Shown here one piece after another: positions 1 through 7,458 of a stretch of 35,205 nt of DNA (positions within the stretch are counted from its first letter, which is position 1; each line of letters begins with the position of its first letter). Origin of the DNA: Dongibacter bovis. Its GTDB lineage: Bacteria > Bacillota > Negativicutes > Selenomonadales > Selenomonadaceae. The translations under genes were made by a program, and so were the position numbers. The DNA is taken from contig CACWQW010000042.1 of the NCBI GenBank assembly GCA_902763085.1, positions 1 through 35,205 of the forward strand, read 5' to 3'. The notes under the pieces were generated by a model that worked only from the letters and a program-made list of their open reading frames with translations, did no database searches and was not told where the DNA came from.

Positions 1-129
1 ACTCTTAGCGATACCACGCAAGGACATCCCCTCCTTATGCAGAGCTTGGATCATCCCTCGTTCAGCGAGCGTGAGATGACTTCCTGATTTACGAACAGCC
101 TTATCTGTGTTAAAATGGTTTTGATCCAT
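1..129 (-). CDS. IS30-family transposase, N-terminal fragment
   Basis: Reading leftwards from an ATG at 129-127 gives 43 codons that run off the window. The peptide has the usual IS30 N-terminal helix-turn-helix, with the hallmark run LTLAERGMIQALHKEGMS followed by LRGIAKS, which binds the element's ends. An AAGGAG ribosome site lies just upstream of the ATG (about 136-141, read on the minus strand). The DDE catalytic core lies outside the window, so activity cannot be judged. The C-terminal end of a matching transposase appears at the other end of the window, in the same orientation. Confidence 0.85.
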   Translation of the reverse strand, partial: MDQNHFNTDKAVRKSGSHLTLAERGMIQALHKEGMSLRGIAKS

Positions 130-193
130 AGCGATACTCCTTTGTTGGTGATTGTTTTATAGAACCATTTTAACATAGGAAGTCGCTATGGAT
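108..193 (-). promoter_or_regulatory. Interlocked inverted repeats in the transposase leader
   Basis: Two perfect inverted repeats interleave here. A 13-base arm at 108-120 pairs with 163-175, and an 11-base arm at 124-134 pairs with 183-193. In the transposase mRNA one arm covers the start codon and the other covers codons 5-8. Because the order is A-B-A'-B', the two stems form a pseudoknot or compete. By analogy with other insertion sequences this would limit transposase translation from read-through transcripts; that role is an inference. Confidence 0.55.
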
Positions 194-207
194 TTTTTTT
201 GATTAAC

Positions 208-228
208 TGTTCAACTTCATTTTACAAC
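208..228. repeat. IS30 terminal inverted repeat (transposase-start side)
   Basis: This 21-base stretch, starting TGTTCAACTT, ends at the junction with the flanking gene. Its inverted partner is at 35113-35133, with the ten inner bases identical and 16 of 21 matching overall. The match supports the view that the two window ends carry opposite ends of the same element type. Confidence 0.7.
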
Positions 229-444
229 GAACCAATAGATTTTCAAGGTTTTGTTGAAACAAAACAGAATCATAAGCAATATATAGGATATCCAGTGAAA
301 TCTTTAGATATGCTTTCCGGAAAAGCGTATTTACTGCTCGGATTGAATAGGAAGCATACAAAAGAGGTTGAGAGAATGCTAGATGGTAAATATCCGCATC
401 GGTTTCAACTTTGGCGATATCTTTATTGTGCGTATGATGGATAA
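229..444 (+). pseudogene. 3' fragment of a gene cut by the IS30 element
   Basis: An open frame from the IS boundary to a TAA at 442-444 encodes about 71 residues and has no start of its own outside IS sequence. The stretch GKAYLLLGLNRKHTKEVERM resembles the end of the Rossmann-like C-terminal domain found in three nearby glycan genes (GT at 1480-1740, 3270-3530, 7140-7425). It is therefore probably the tail of another surface-glycan gene, truncated by the insertion. The family assignment is tentative; the truncation is well supported. Confidence 0.5.
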
Positions 445-489
445 TAGACCAATACTATAATTTTCGTTATTTTATGTGGGGGAATGGTA

Positions 490-1789
490 ATGTGTAAAGT
501 ATCTGTGCTGGTTCCCGTGTATAATGTCGAAAAATATCTTGCGCAATGCCTGCGCAGTATTGCTCATCAGACCTTGCAGGATATAGAGATTATTGTCATC
601 AACGATGGATCTATCGACCAGTCGCGTGATATTATCCGCACGTTTGAGGATGATCCGCGAGTCCGGGTGATTGATAAGGAAAATAGTGGATATGGACATT
701 CCATGAATTGCGGATTAGAGGCTGCCAGAGGCGAATATATCGGCATCGTGGAGAGCGATGACTATATTGAACCGGAGATGTTTTCGGCTCTCTACCATGA
801 AGCGGTTGAGAAAAAGGCAGAGGTTGTCAAGGCGAACTTTTATCAGCAGGAAAATGGTCGGGATATGCTTTGTAACAATCTTCAATCGCTGCCGTTTCAT
901 GAGGTGTTTTCCGCTGTTGGCCATAGGGATATTTTTTCGCGGGCGCCGGCGATTTGGAGTAGAAACGCCAGGAGCATCCTATCAAGATACCTCTTTTAAT
1001 TTGAAAGTGATGATGATGGCTGACCGCATCGTTTGTTTGGAGAAGGCATATCTTCATTACCGCGTCGATAATCCAGCATCTTCTGTTTATGATAAAAAGA
1101 AAGTTTATTATATTTGTGAGGAATATGAGGAAGCGGAGCGTTATCTGGAGAAGAGGCCAGAAAAGGCCAGCGTTTTTCTGACTGCGCTGATTAAGCAGAA
1201 GTATTGCGGGGGCTATCGGTGGAATTTTCAGCGTATCGATGATTCGTTAAAAAAAGAGTTCCTGCAATATATCAGCCGAGAGGCAGTAGAGGATGAGCGG
1301 GCAGGTTTTATTGATCCAGCTATATGGACGCAGCGTGACCTTCATATGTTTCATCTTCTGTTGTCCGATCAGGAACAGATTTTATTCAAGGATAAAAAGC
1401 AGCGGCAGTTGTTGGAGTTGTGCCGGGATGGGCTGCGGGCGCGCTATCGGAGCAAGCAGGTATATATCTATGGTGCCGGGCTGGTGGGCAGGGAGATCCT
1501 GCATAGCCTGCGGAGGCAGGAAATAAAGCCGGTGGCTTTCCTTGTCTCGCGTGCAGAGGGCAATCCCTCTTCAGTGGAGGGGGTTCCTGTCTGCGTCATT
1601 CGTGAGAGGCGTATCGACAGAGAGACTTCGGTAATTTTGGTGGCGGTAAAGGAATCGTCACAGCTGGCAATTGTCGAGTCGCTGGAGAAGCTGGGATTTA
1701 CAAATTATCTTCTGATGTCGAAGAACGTAAGGCAGAGTCTGTTGCTCCCCGGCGCGACAATTGAAATTTCGGAAAATGGGAACAGGTGA
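490..1789 (+). pseudogene. Family 2 glycosyltransferase with C-terminal Rossmann domain, frameshifted
   Basis: The first part encodes a GT-A fold transferase, with VSVLVPVYNVEKYLAQCLRS, a nucleotide-binding VINDGS and a metal-binding ESDDYI. It reads cleanly to about 957-963. There the frame changes and the rest continues from ETPGASYQDTSFN, a motif these enzymes normally have some 15-20 residues after PAIWS. A short internal deletion that is not a multiple of three is the simplest reading. The second half has no stops and ends in a Rossmann-type domain (VYIYGAGLVGREIL). The start at 490 is preferred over 484 because GTGGGGG at 476-482 is then correctly spaced. The intact enzyme would add a sugar to a surface glycan. 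The stop overlaps the next gene's GTG by four bases. Confidence 0.85.
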
Positions 1790-4050
1790 ATTGCGTGAGT
1801 TCTTTATTAGGCAGAATCAAGATGGCGTTGTATGGGTGGGCTGATTTCCCTCAGGGAACGAGGATTCTTATTTTGTCCTCGCAGCACGCAGAGCTTGCGG
1901 AGGCTGATTCCTTTCATGGTGCCGAAGTGGTATTTCAGGATATTGCGGCTACGGTGGCGTCAGATTGGGCAACGAGGAACGCGGCGTCTTTTGATTTCGT
2001 GATTGCCTCGTCGGACGTCGAGGCGATGGAGTGTCCGCAGGTGTATTTCAAGGCATGGAGACGGTTGCTACGTCCGGATGGTCGTTTGCTCTTGGGATTG
2101 AACAACCGTCTCGGCCTGCGTTACTTCTGCGGAGATCAGGATCCGTATACGGGACAGTGCTTTGACGGCATAGATAATTATCGCATGGCGTACGGGAAAA
2201 AGGAGGATGTGTTCCGCGGCCGGATGTACAGCCGGGCGGAGATGCGTGCAATGCTGCAGGAGGCGGGCTTTTCCTCGTTGAAGTTTTATTCTGTCTTGCC
2301 GGATCTCGAGCATCCGGCTTTTCTGTTTGCGGAGGATTATCTGCCGAATGAGGATCTGGCGGGGCGGGTTTTCCCTTTTTATCATCATCCGTCATCGGTG
2401 TTTTTGGAGGAGGAGCAGCTTTATTCGTCGCTCATTGAGAATGGGATGTTCCATGCGATGGCGAACGCGTATCTCGTCGAGTGTTCACTTGATGGGCGTC
2501 ATTCGGATGTGGAGCATGTAACGTGCTCGGCGGAGCGCGGGGATGAGTACGGGCTGTATACGATCATCCATGCGTCTGGTCTGGTGGAGAAAAAGCCGAT
2601 TTCGCCTGTAGGGGAGGAGCGGCTGCGTTTGGTGCAGGCGAATATGGATGCGCTTTCGGCGCGCGGGATCGCGGTCGTGCCGTCAACGTTCGCTGAGGGG
2701 CGGATTCGGATGGATTTCGTGAAGGCGCCGATGGGGACGGCGTATCTGCGCGATCTCCTGTATCAGGACAAGGAGCAGTTCCTTGCAGCAATGGATCGTT
2801 TCGCGGCGCTGATTCTGCGATCCTCGGAGCATGTGCGTGAGGATGCCGGCGACGGCGAGGGGGTGCTGCTGGCCAAGGGTTATTTTGACTTGGTGCCGCT
2901 CAACTGTTTCGTTGTGGATGGGCAGTTCACGTTTATCGATCAGGAGTTCGTGATTCCAAACTATCCGGCGAATGTCATTTTGACGCGGATGGTGGATATT
3001 GCTTATACGGGCAATAAGGAGATGCAGAAAATCCTGCCGATGGAGGCGCTGCTGGATCGCTATGGGCTGACGCGCTATCTGGGACGCTGGCGCCGGATGT
3101 CGTATGAGTTTTTGCGGGATATCCGCAATCTCGGCCCGCTGCGCAAGGCGTATGAGCCGCATCAGCGGGATGGCCAGCAGGTATTCGTGAACCGGCAGCG
3201 CATCAATTACACGGAGGCGGAGTATCAGCGGCTGTTTCAGGATATTTTCGCCGGTCTGGAGCAGAAGAAACTGGTGGTGTTCGGCGCCGGCCGGTGGGCG
3301 CAACGCTTTATCGATGGCTATGGGCATGAGCATGAGGTCGCGCTCGTGGTGGATAATCAGAAGGCTCACTGGGGACAGTCGCTGCGGGGCGTCCCGATTG
3401 CCGCACCGGAGGAACTGAAGAAATGGCCGCAGGGGAGTTTCAAGGTGCTGATCTGCATCAAGGGCTATCAGTCGGTGATGCGGCAGCTCGATGCGTATGG
3501 CATCAAGGATTACAGCATTTTCGATCCGACGCGCGAGTATCCGCGGAAGCCGCGGAAGATCGTCGTGCCGTCCGTGCAGACGGTGCAGGAGCATGGTGCG
3601 GAGCCGCCGAAAAAGAAGAAGTATCATGTCGGCTATATCGCAGGGGTTTTCGATCTTTTCCATGTCGGACATCTCAATATGTTCCGGCGTGCTAAGGAGC
3701 AGTGCGATTATCTGATCGTCGGCGTGGTGTCGGATGAGGGCGTGCGGAAGAACAAGGGCGTAGAGCCATTTATCCCATTTGCCGAACGGGTGGAGATCGT
3801 GCGTGCCTGCCGCTATGTGGATGAGGCGCATGAGATTCCCCTGACATACGCGGGAACACGTGAGGCGTGGAGTCTGTATCATTTCGATGTCCAGTTTTCG
3901 GGCAGCGATTATGAGGAGGATCCGGCTTGGCTCACGGAGAAGGATTATCTGGAGCAGCACGGCGCGACGATGGTCTTTTTCCCGTATACAAAGCAGACGA
4001 GCTCGACGAAGATCAAGGCGCTGATCAATCAGCAATTGAAAGAAAAATAA
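1786..4050 (+). CDS. Four-part protein: degenerate methyltransferase, kinase-like, Rossmann, cytidylyltransferase
   Basis: This 754-residue protein starts at a GTG overlapping the upstream stop. Residues about 25-190 match the second half of a class I methyltransferase (LLRPDGRLLLGLNNRLGLRY), but the SAM-binding glycine motif is replaced by LILSSQHAE, so this part may be inactive. Residues about 255-400 look like a sugar/aminoglycoside-type kinase, with a DLVPLN catalytic loop (D368, N373) and a later IDQEF (D385). Residues about 495-580 are a Rossmann domain (VVFGAGRWAQR). Residues about 613-745 are a TagD-like cytidylyltransferase with HVGH (626-629) and TSSTKI (738-743). The methyltransferase-kinase order recalls WbdD, the O-antigen chain terminator. 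A role in activating an alcohol phosphate and capping or decorating a surface glycan is inferred. Confidence 0.8.
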   Translation: MNCVSSLLGRIKMALYGWADFPQGTRILILSSQHAELAEADSFHGAEVVFQDIAATVASDWATRNAASFDFVIASSDVEAMECPQVYFKAWRRLLRPDGRLLLGLNNRLGLRYFCGDQDPYTGQCFDGIDNYRMAYGKKEDVFRGRMYSRAEMRAMLQEAGFSSLKFYSVLPDLEHPAFLFAEDYLPNEDLAGRVFPFYHHPSSVFLEEEQLYSSLIENGMFHAMANAYLVECSLDGRHSDVEHVTCSAERGDEYGLYTIIHASGLVEKKPISPVGEERLRLVQANMDALSARGIAVVPSTFAEGRIRMDFVKAPMGTAYLRDLLYQDKEQFLAAMDRFAALILRSSEHVREDAGDGEGVLLAKGYFDLVPLNCFVVDGQFTFIDQEFVIPNYPANVILTRMVDIAYTGNKEMQKILPMEALLDRYGLTRYLGRWRRMSYEFLRDIRNLGPLRKAYEPHQRDGQQVFVNRQRINYTEAEYQRLFQDIFAGLEQKKLVVFGAGRWAQRFIDGYGHEHEVALVVDNQKAHWGQSLRGVPIAAPEELKKWPQGSFKVLICIKGYQSVMRQLDAYGIKDYSIFDPTREYPRKPRKIVVPSVQTVQEHGAEPPKKKKYHVGYIAGVFDLFHVGHLNMFRRAKEQCDYLIVGVVSDEGVRKNKGVEPFIPFAERVEIVRACRYVDEAHEIPLTYAGTREAWSLYHFDVQFSGSDYEEDPAWLTEKDYLEQHGATMVFFPYTKQTSSTKIKALINQQLKEK

Positions 4051-4087
4051 CAGATATGATATTTTTTATATCGTTTATAGAAAAAAC

Positions 4088-4127
4088 TTGACTATATGTT
4101 GCTGGTTTATATAATGGAGAAAGGAGG
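4088..4127 (+). promoter_or_regulatory. Promoter and ribosome site of the ATPase/TOPRIM pair
   Basis: TTGACT (4088-4093) and TATAAT (4110-4115) are separated by 16 bases in the AT-rich gap after the glycan gene. A perfect AGGAGG (4122-4127) lies eight bases before the ATG at 4136. Transcription would start near 4122, which leaves a very short leader with the ribosome site almost at its 5' end. The pair therefore appears able to be expressed independently of the surrounding operon. Confidence 0.7.
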
Positions 4128-4135
4128 TAATCGAA

Positions 4136-5524
4136 ATGGGGAAACCACTGGTTCGAATTTTGAAAATAGTTCTTGATAATTTTAAAAATGTAGAAAAAGG
4201 CGAAATCATTGCAGGCTCATCGGAGAACTTGCTGCAGGGGAAAAGTGATGTGCTGGGTATTTATGGACAGAATGGTTCAGGAAAAACTGCGGCGGTCGAT
4301 GCGATACATCTAATGCAGCGGTTGGTTGTTGGCGAAAAATTACCACGATATGCTGAGGAGTTCATTCGACAGGGCGCAGATTGTGCCAGTGTATCGATTT
4401 TGTTTTTTATTCAGAGCGGGGATATTCCGTTGGAATTTGAATATACATATACGCTGGGGCGGAAAGGCGATAAATGTTGTGTTTCTGCGGAAAAAATAGC
4501 CTATTATTCGTATAAGGAAGATGTCAGACAAAGACGTAAGACGGCGTTTCAATGCGATATTCTTGGTGATGATAATCGCTTTTATCCGGTTCGAAAATAT
4601 GAAAAATATATAAAACAAAGCGAGAAAAACCTAGTTGATTTTGCTGTGGCAAAAAAAATGGCAGCAGCGAATAGATCATCGCTGTTATTTTCAAAAGAAG
4701 GATATGGTATCTTTTCTAAAGACTATCTTGATGATAAGGTGTCTCTCGGTTTGAAAGCACTACGCTACTATATGTTCATGAAGCTTTTTGTGATTACAAA
4801 TCGTGAAATTGGTGCAATCAATATGCAGATGCTGGTGCCGATAAGCTTTACCCAGCAGGATATGCAGCATATCAATACAGGAAAGATTCCAGTGGCCTTG
4901 CAGGGGACTTCATTGATTCCCGTTAGAATCTATCAGGTCCTCACTCGGACCATCGAACCAATCAATCAGGTTTTGACGGTGCTTGTCCCAGGGATTCGGG
5001 TAGAAATCGAGGATCACGGTCGTCAGTTGATGGACGATGGAGCGGAAGGGCGTAAAATTGAGCTGGTTTCCGTGAGAAACGATGTCCGTATTCCCCTGCG
5101 CTGTGAATCTGCCGGCGTCATAAAGATCATTTCGATGCTCAATGCTTTGGTTGCGATGTATAACGATAAATCAGTTGGCTTGATAGTTGATGAATTAGAT
5201 TCGGGCGTCTTTGAATATCTTTTGGGGAATCTCTTGGAGATTATAGAGAAAAATGGCAAAGGCCAGCTTTTGTTTACATCACATAATCTCCGTATATTGG
5301 AGACGGTAAGCAAGGAGTCTGTTTTATTTACGACGACGAATCCCCGGCACAGGTATATTAGGCTGACAAATGTGAAAGAGACAAATAACGTTCGTGATAT
5401 GTATTTGCGCAGTCTTTCTATCGGTGGACAAAAGGAACCGCTCTGTGAAATCGTAGATATTTATGCGATTGGTCATGCATTCCGGAAGGCAGGAAGGGAA
5501 CTGGTAAATGAGTACGAAAACTGA
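4136..5524 (+). CDS. AAA/ABC-type ATPase of a putative two-gene defence system
   Basis: This 462-residue cytoplasmic ATPase belongs to the AAA_15/AAA_21 (OLD/SMC-like) group. It has Walker A GQNGSGKT (44-51), a signature-like ESAGVIKII (324-332), Walker B GLIVDELD (348-355, with D352 and E353) and a TSHN switch histidine (H383). ATPases of this form act with a nuclease or TOPRIM partner in AbiL-, Gabija- and RloAB-like phage defence, and such a partner overlaps its 3' end by 17 bases. The gene is visibly more AT-rich than the flanking glycan genes and has its own promoter, which suggests horizontal gain. The exact system type cannot be assigned from sequence alone. A defence function is inferred from architecture. 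Confidence 0.8.
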   Translation: MGKPLVRILKIVLDNFKNVEKGEIIAGSSENLLQGKSDVLGIYGQNGSGKTAAVDAIHLMQRLVVGEKLPRYAEEFIRQGADCASVSILFFIQSGDIPLEFEYTYTLGRKGDKCCVSAEKIAYYSYKEDVRQRRKTAFQCDILGDDNRFYPVRKYEKYIKQSEKNLVDFAVAKKMAAANRSSLLFSKEGYGIFSKDYLDDKVSLGLKALRYYMFMKLFVITNREIGAINMQMLVPISFTQQDMQHINTGKIPVALQGTSLIPVRIYQVLTRTIEPINQVLTVLVPGIRVEIEDHGRQLMDDGAEGRKIELVSVRNDVRIPLRCESAGVIKIISMLNALVAMYNDKSVGLIVDELDSGVFEYLLGNLLEIIEKNGKGQLLFTSHNLRILETVSKESVLFTTTNPRHRYIRLTNVKETNNVRDMYLRSLSIGGQKEPLCEIVDIYAIGHAFRKAGRELVNEYEN

Positions 5525-6218
5525 GAAGGCAGTCTTGTTCTTGGTGGAAGGTGATACCGATGAACAATCTTTGGCAGGGGTGATTCGCCGTTATTTGGCT
5601 CCACGTCATCAGCGTTTTCAAGTTATTGGTACAGATATTACTTCCGACTGGGATATAAACCCGAAGAATATTTTAGATAGGGTAAATGATGAGATTCATA
5701 TCGCTCTTGATAAGGAAAAATGGTTTGAGACAGATTTATCGGGGGTCATTCAATTAGTGGATATGGATGGCGCATACATCGATGATCGGTTGATCCGGGA
5801 AGAAGAGACACTGCTTCATTGGCAATATCATGAAGATGGGATGGTTGCGAAATCTAGGGATGAGGCCATTAAGAGAAATCGGCATAAGGTTCAGAATCTA
5901 GATCAGTTATTGACGTTAACCCATGTGGGAAAATCGGCTACGATTCCGTATCGTGCCTTTTACTTTTCCTGCAATTTAGAGCATGTGCTGCATAATGAGC
6001 CTAATGTTCCAGATTACGAAAAGCGAGAGAAAGCCGATGCCTTTGCTGATCAATATTATGACGACGTAGAGGGGTTCGTTAGATTTATTACGAAGTCCTC
6101 GTTTTGTGTACTTGGGTCGTGGGAGCAGACATGGGATTTTATAAAAGAGGGAAACCATTCCTTACAGCGCTTTACCAATTTCGGGTTGTTTTTTGAAAAG
6201 GGTGGAAGGGGAGTATGA
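5508..6218 (+). CDS. TOPRIM-like partner protein of the ATPase
   Basis: This 236-residue protein starts inside the ATPase gene. Its N-terminus VLFLVEGDTDEQSL and the later IQLVDMDGAYID give the acidic pattern E14...D85xD87 typical of TOPRIM and RloB/DUF4435-like nuclease domains, in which these residues bind metal. No other domain is recognised; the C-terminal half is rich in aromatic and acidic residues. The 17-base overlap implies translational coupling and a shared complex with the ATPase. Its TGA overlaps the ATG of the next glycan gene, so that gene's ribosome site (AAGGGGAG, 6206-6213) lies inside this one. A nuclease activity is inferred. A recombination-mediator-like or primase-like TOPRIM use is the alternative. 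Confidence 0.65.
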   Translation: MSTKTEKAVLFLVEGDTDEQSLAGVIRRYLAPRHQRFQVIGTDITSDWDINPKNILDRVNDEIHIALDKEKWFETDLSGVIQLVDMDGAYIDDRLIREEETLLHWQYHEDGMVAKSRDEAIKRNRHKVQNLDQLLTLTHVGKSATIPYRAFYFSCNLEHVLHNEPNVPDYEKREKADAFADQYYDDVEGFVRFITKSSFCVLGSWEQTWDFIKEGNHSLQRFTNFGLFFEKGGRGV

Positions 6219-7456
6219 TGGAGGTACTATGTGCCCCAGCGGGGCTGGCGGCGTGGGAGCATCCCCGGCAGGGGGTGGGGGATATTGCTGGTGCCGGGTT
6301 TTCGCAGGCGCTTTTTGATATGGCGCTGCCTTTTCCGGTGAAGGAACTTCGCCGGAAGGGGCATGACCGCGCGTGGCTGGAGCGGCGCTGGCAGGCGGCC
6401 CGAGAGCTCGGGAGGCAGTTCCGGCAGGCTGGGGTGCGGCTGCCCCTGGGCTATGCGCCGCATTTCGGCTATGCGGCTGCGGACTGGCCGGAGGTTTCTG
6501 TATATCGCTCGCTGATCGAGCGGAGTATTCGTCTGGGGCAGGAGGCGGGCTGCCGGTATCTGGTGGTCCGTCCCTGGCTTGCGCAGCTTTCGCGGCAGGA
6601 GCTTTGGGCGCGGAACCGTGCGTTTTATTTGTCATTGGTGGATTGTGCGCGGGAATATGGTGTCGTGATCCTGCTGGAGAATCAGGCGCGAAGTGTCCAC
6701 GGTCATTTGGTGCGAGGCGTCCTGTCGGAGGCAGAGGAGGCGGTCTCTCTTGTAGACGAGCTGAATGAGGCGGCTGGAGAGACGCGGTTCGAATTCTGTC
6801 TGAATATGGGTGCGAGCGGGCCGTGCGGGATGAATGTGCAGGAGCTCGTGCAGACGCTCGACGGGCGGCTGCAGGCAGTCATTCTCTGCGACAGTGATAG
6901 TGGGGAGGAGCGACAGCTTCTGCCCTTTACTGGGGCGGGGCGGCTGGTCTGTGAGACGGACTGGCTGAGTGCGATCCGCGGCCTGCGGGCGATTGCGTTT
7001 GACGGCTGGCTGGTTCTGGGGATGCTGGATACGGCGGCGGCTTTTCCGCCGCTGCTGCGGCCACAGCTCCTGGCGCTTGCCCGTTCGGTGGCGGAGTATA
7101 TTCTCTGGCAGGTCGAGATGGAAAAGGCGCTCGCGCGGTATCCGAGGCGCGTGCTGTTCGGTGCGGGCAATATGTGCCGCAACTATATGCGCTGCTATGG
7201 GGAGCAGTATCCGCCGCTCTTTACCTGCGATAATAATTCCGCGCTCTGGGGGAAAGAGGTGGGCGGTCTCGCTGTGAAGAATCCGGAGGAGCTGCGGCGG
7301 CTGCCGGAGGACTGCGCGATCTTCATCTGCAATATTTATTACCGGGAAATCGAAGCGCAGCTGCGGGAGATGGGGCTCAAGAATCCGGTGGCGTATTTTA
7401 ATGACGAGTGTCTGCCGCACTTTTATGCCGGCAGACTGCCGGAAGGGGAGGCGTGA
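6215..7456 (+). CDS. TIM-barrel pseudo-isomerase fused to a Rossmann domain
   Basis: Residues about 1-300 of this 413-residue protein align by eye with the xylose-isomerase-like TIM barrel encoded by the next gene. One metal ligand remains (E155 in ILLEN). The position of the aspartate in CFDTGH is N197 in CLNMGAS, the histidine of LHLHDNDG is C225 in VILCDSDSG, and the last glutamate is lost in LVLGM. Metal-dependent isomerisation is therefore unlikely. Residues about 310-395 form a Rossmann domain (RVLFGAGNMCRNY) like those in the two upstream glycan genes. It may be a regulatory or scaffolding partner of the intact isomerase. ATG 6215 gives an ATGA overlap; ATG 6218 is better spaced from the ribosome site and equally possible. 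Confidence 0.7.
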   Translation: MMEVLCAPAGLAAWEHPRQGVGDIAGAGFSQALFDMALPFPVKELRRKGHDRAWLERRWQAARELGRQFRQAGVRLPLGYAPHFGYAAADWPEVSVYRSLIERSIRLGQEAGCRYLVVRPWLAQLSRQELWARNRAFYLSLVDCAREYGVVILLENQARSVHGHLVRGVLSEAEEAVSLVDELNEAAGETRFEFCLNMGASGPCGMNVQELVQTLDGRLQAVILCDSDSGEERQLLPFTGAGRLVCETDWLSAIRGLRAIAFDGWLVLGMLDTAAAFPPLLRPQLLALARSVAEYILWQVEMEKALARYPRRVLFGAGNMCRNYMRCYGEQYPPLFTCDNNSALWGKEVGGLAVKNPEELRRLPEDCAIFICNIYYREIEAQLREMGLKNPVAYFNDECLPHFYAGRLPEGEA

Positions 7457-7458
7457 GT

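Larger units (their letters stand above)
1..228 (-). mobile_element. IS30-family insertion sequence, 5' end (partial)
   Basis: The first 228 bases are the transposase-start end of an IS30-type element that continues beyond the window. It contains the N-terminal transposase codons, a leader of about 80 bases and a terminal inverted repeat at 208-228. The outer boundary is placed at about 228 because a 21-base stretch there matches the other IS end at 35113-35133 in inverted orientation at 16 of 21 positions. Beyond 228 the reading frame of an unrelated gene fragment begins. The target duplication cannot be seen because the far end is missing. Confidence 0.8.

Noticed and set aside
2683..4035. 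450-codon minus-strand open frame opposite the four-part enzyme
   Set aside because: It has no motif, and the plus strand has HVGH, TSSTKI and other conserved blocks in frame.
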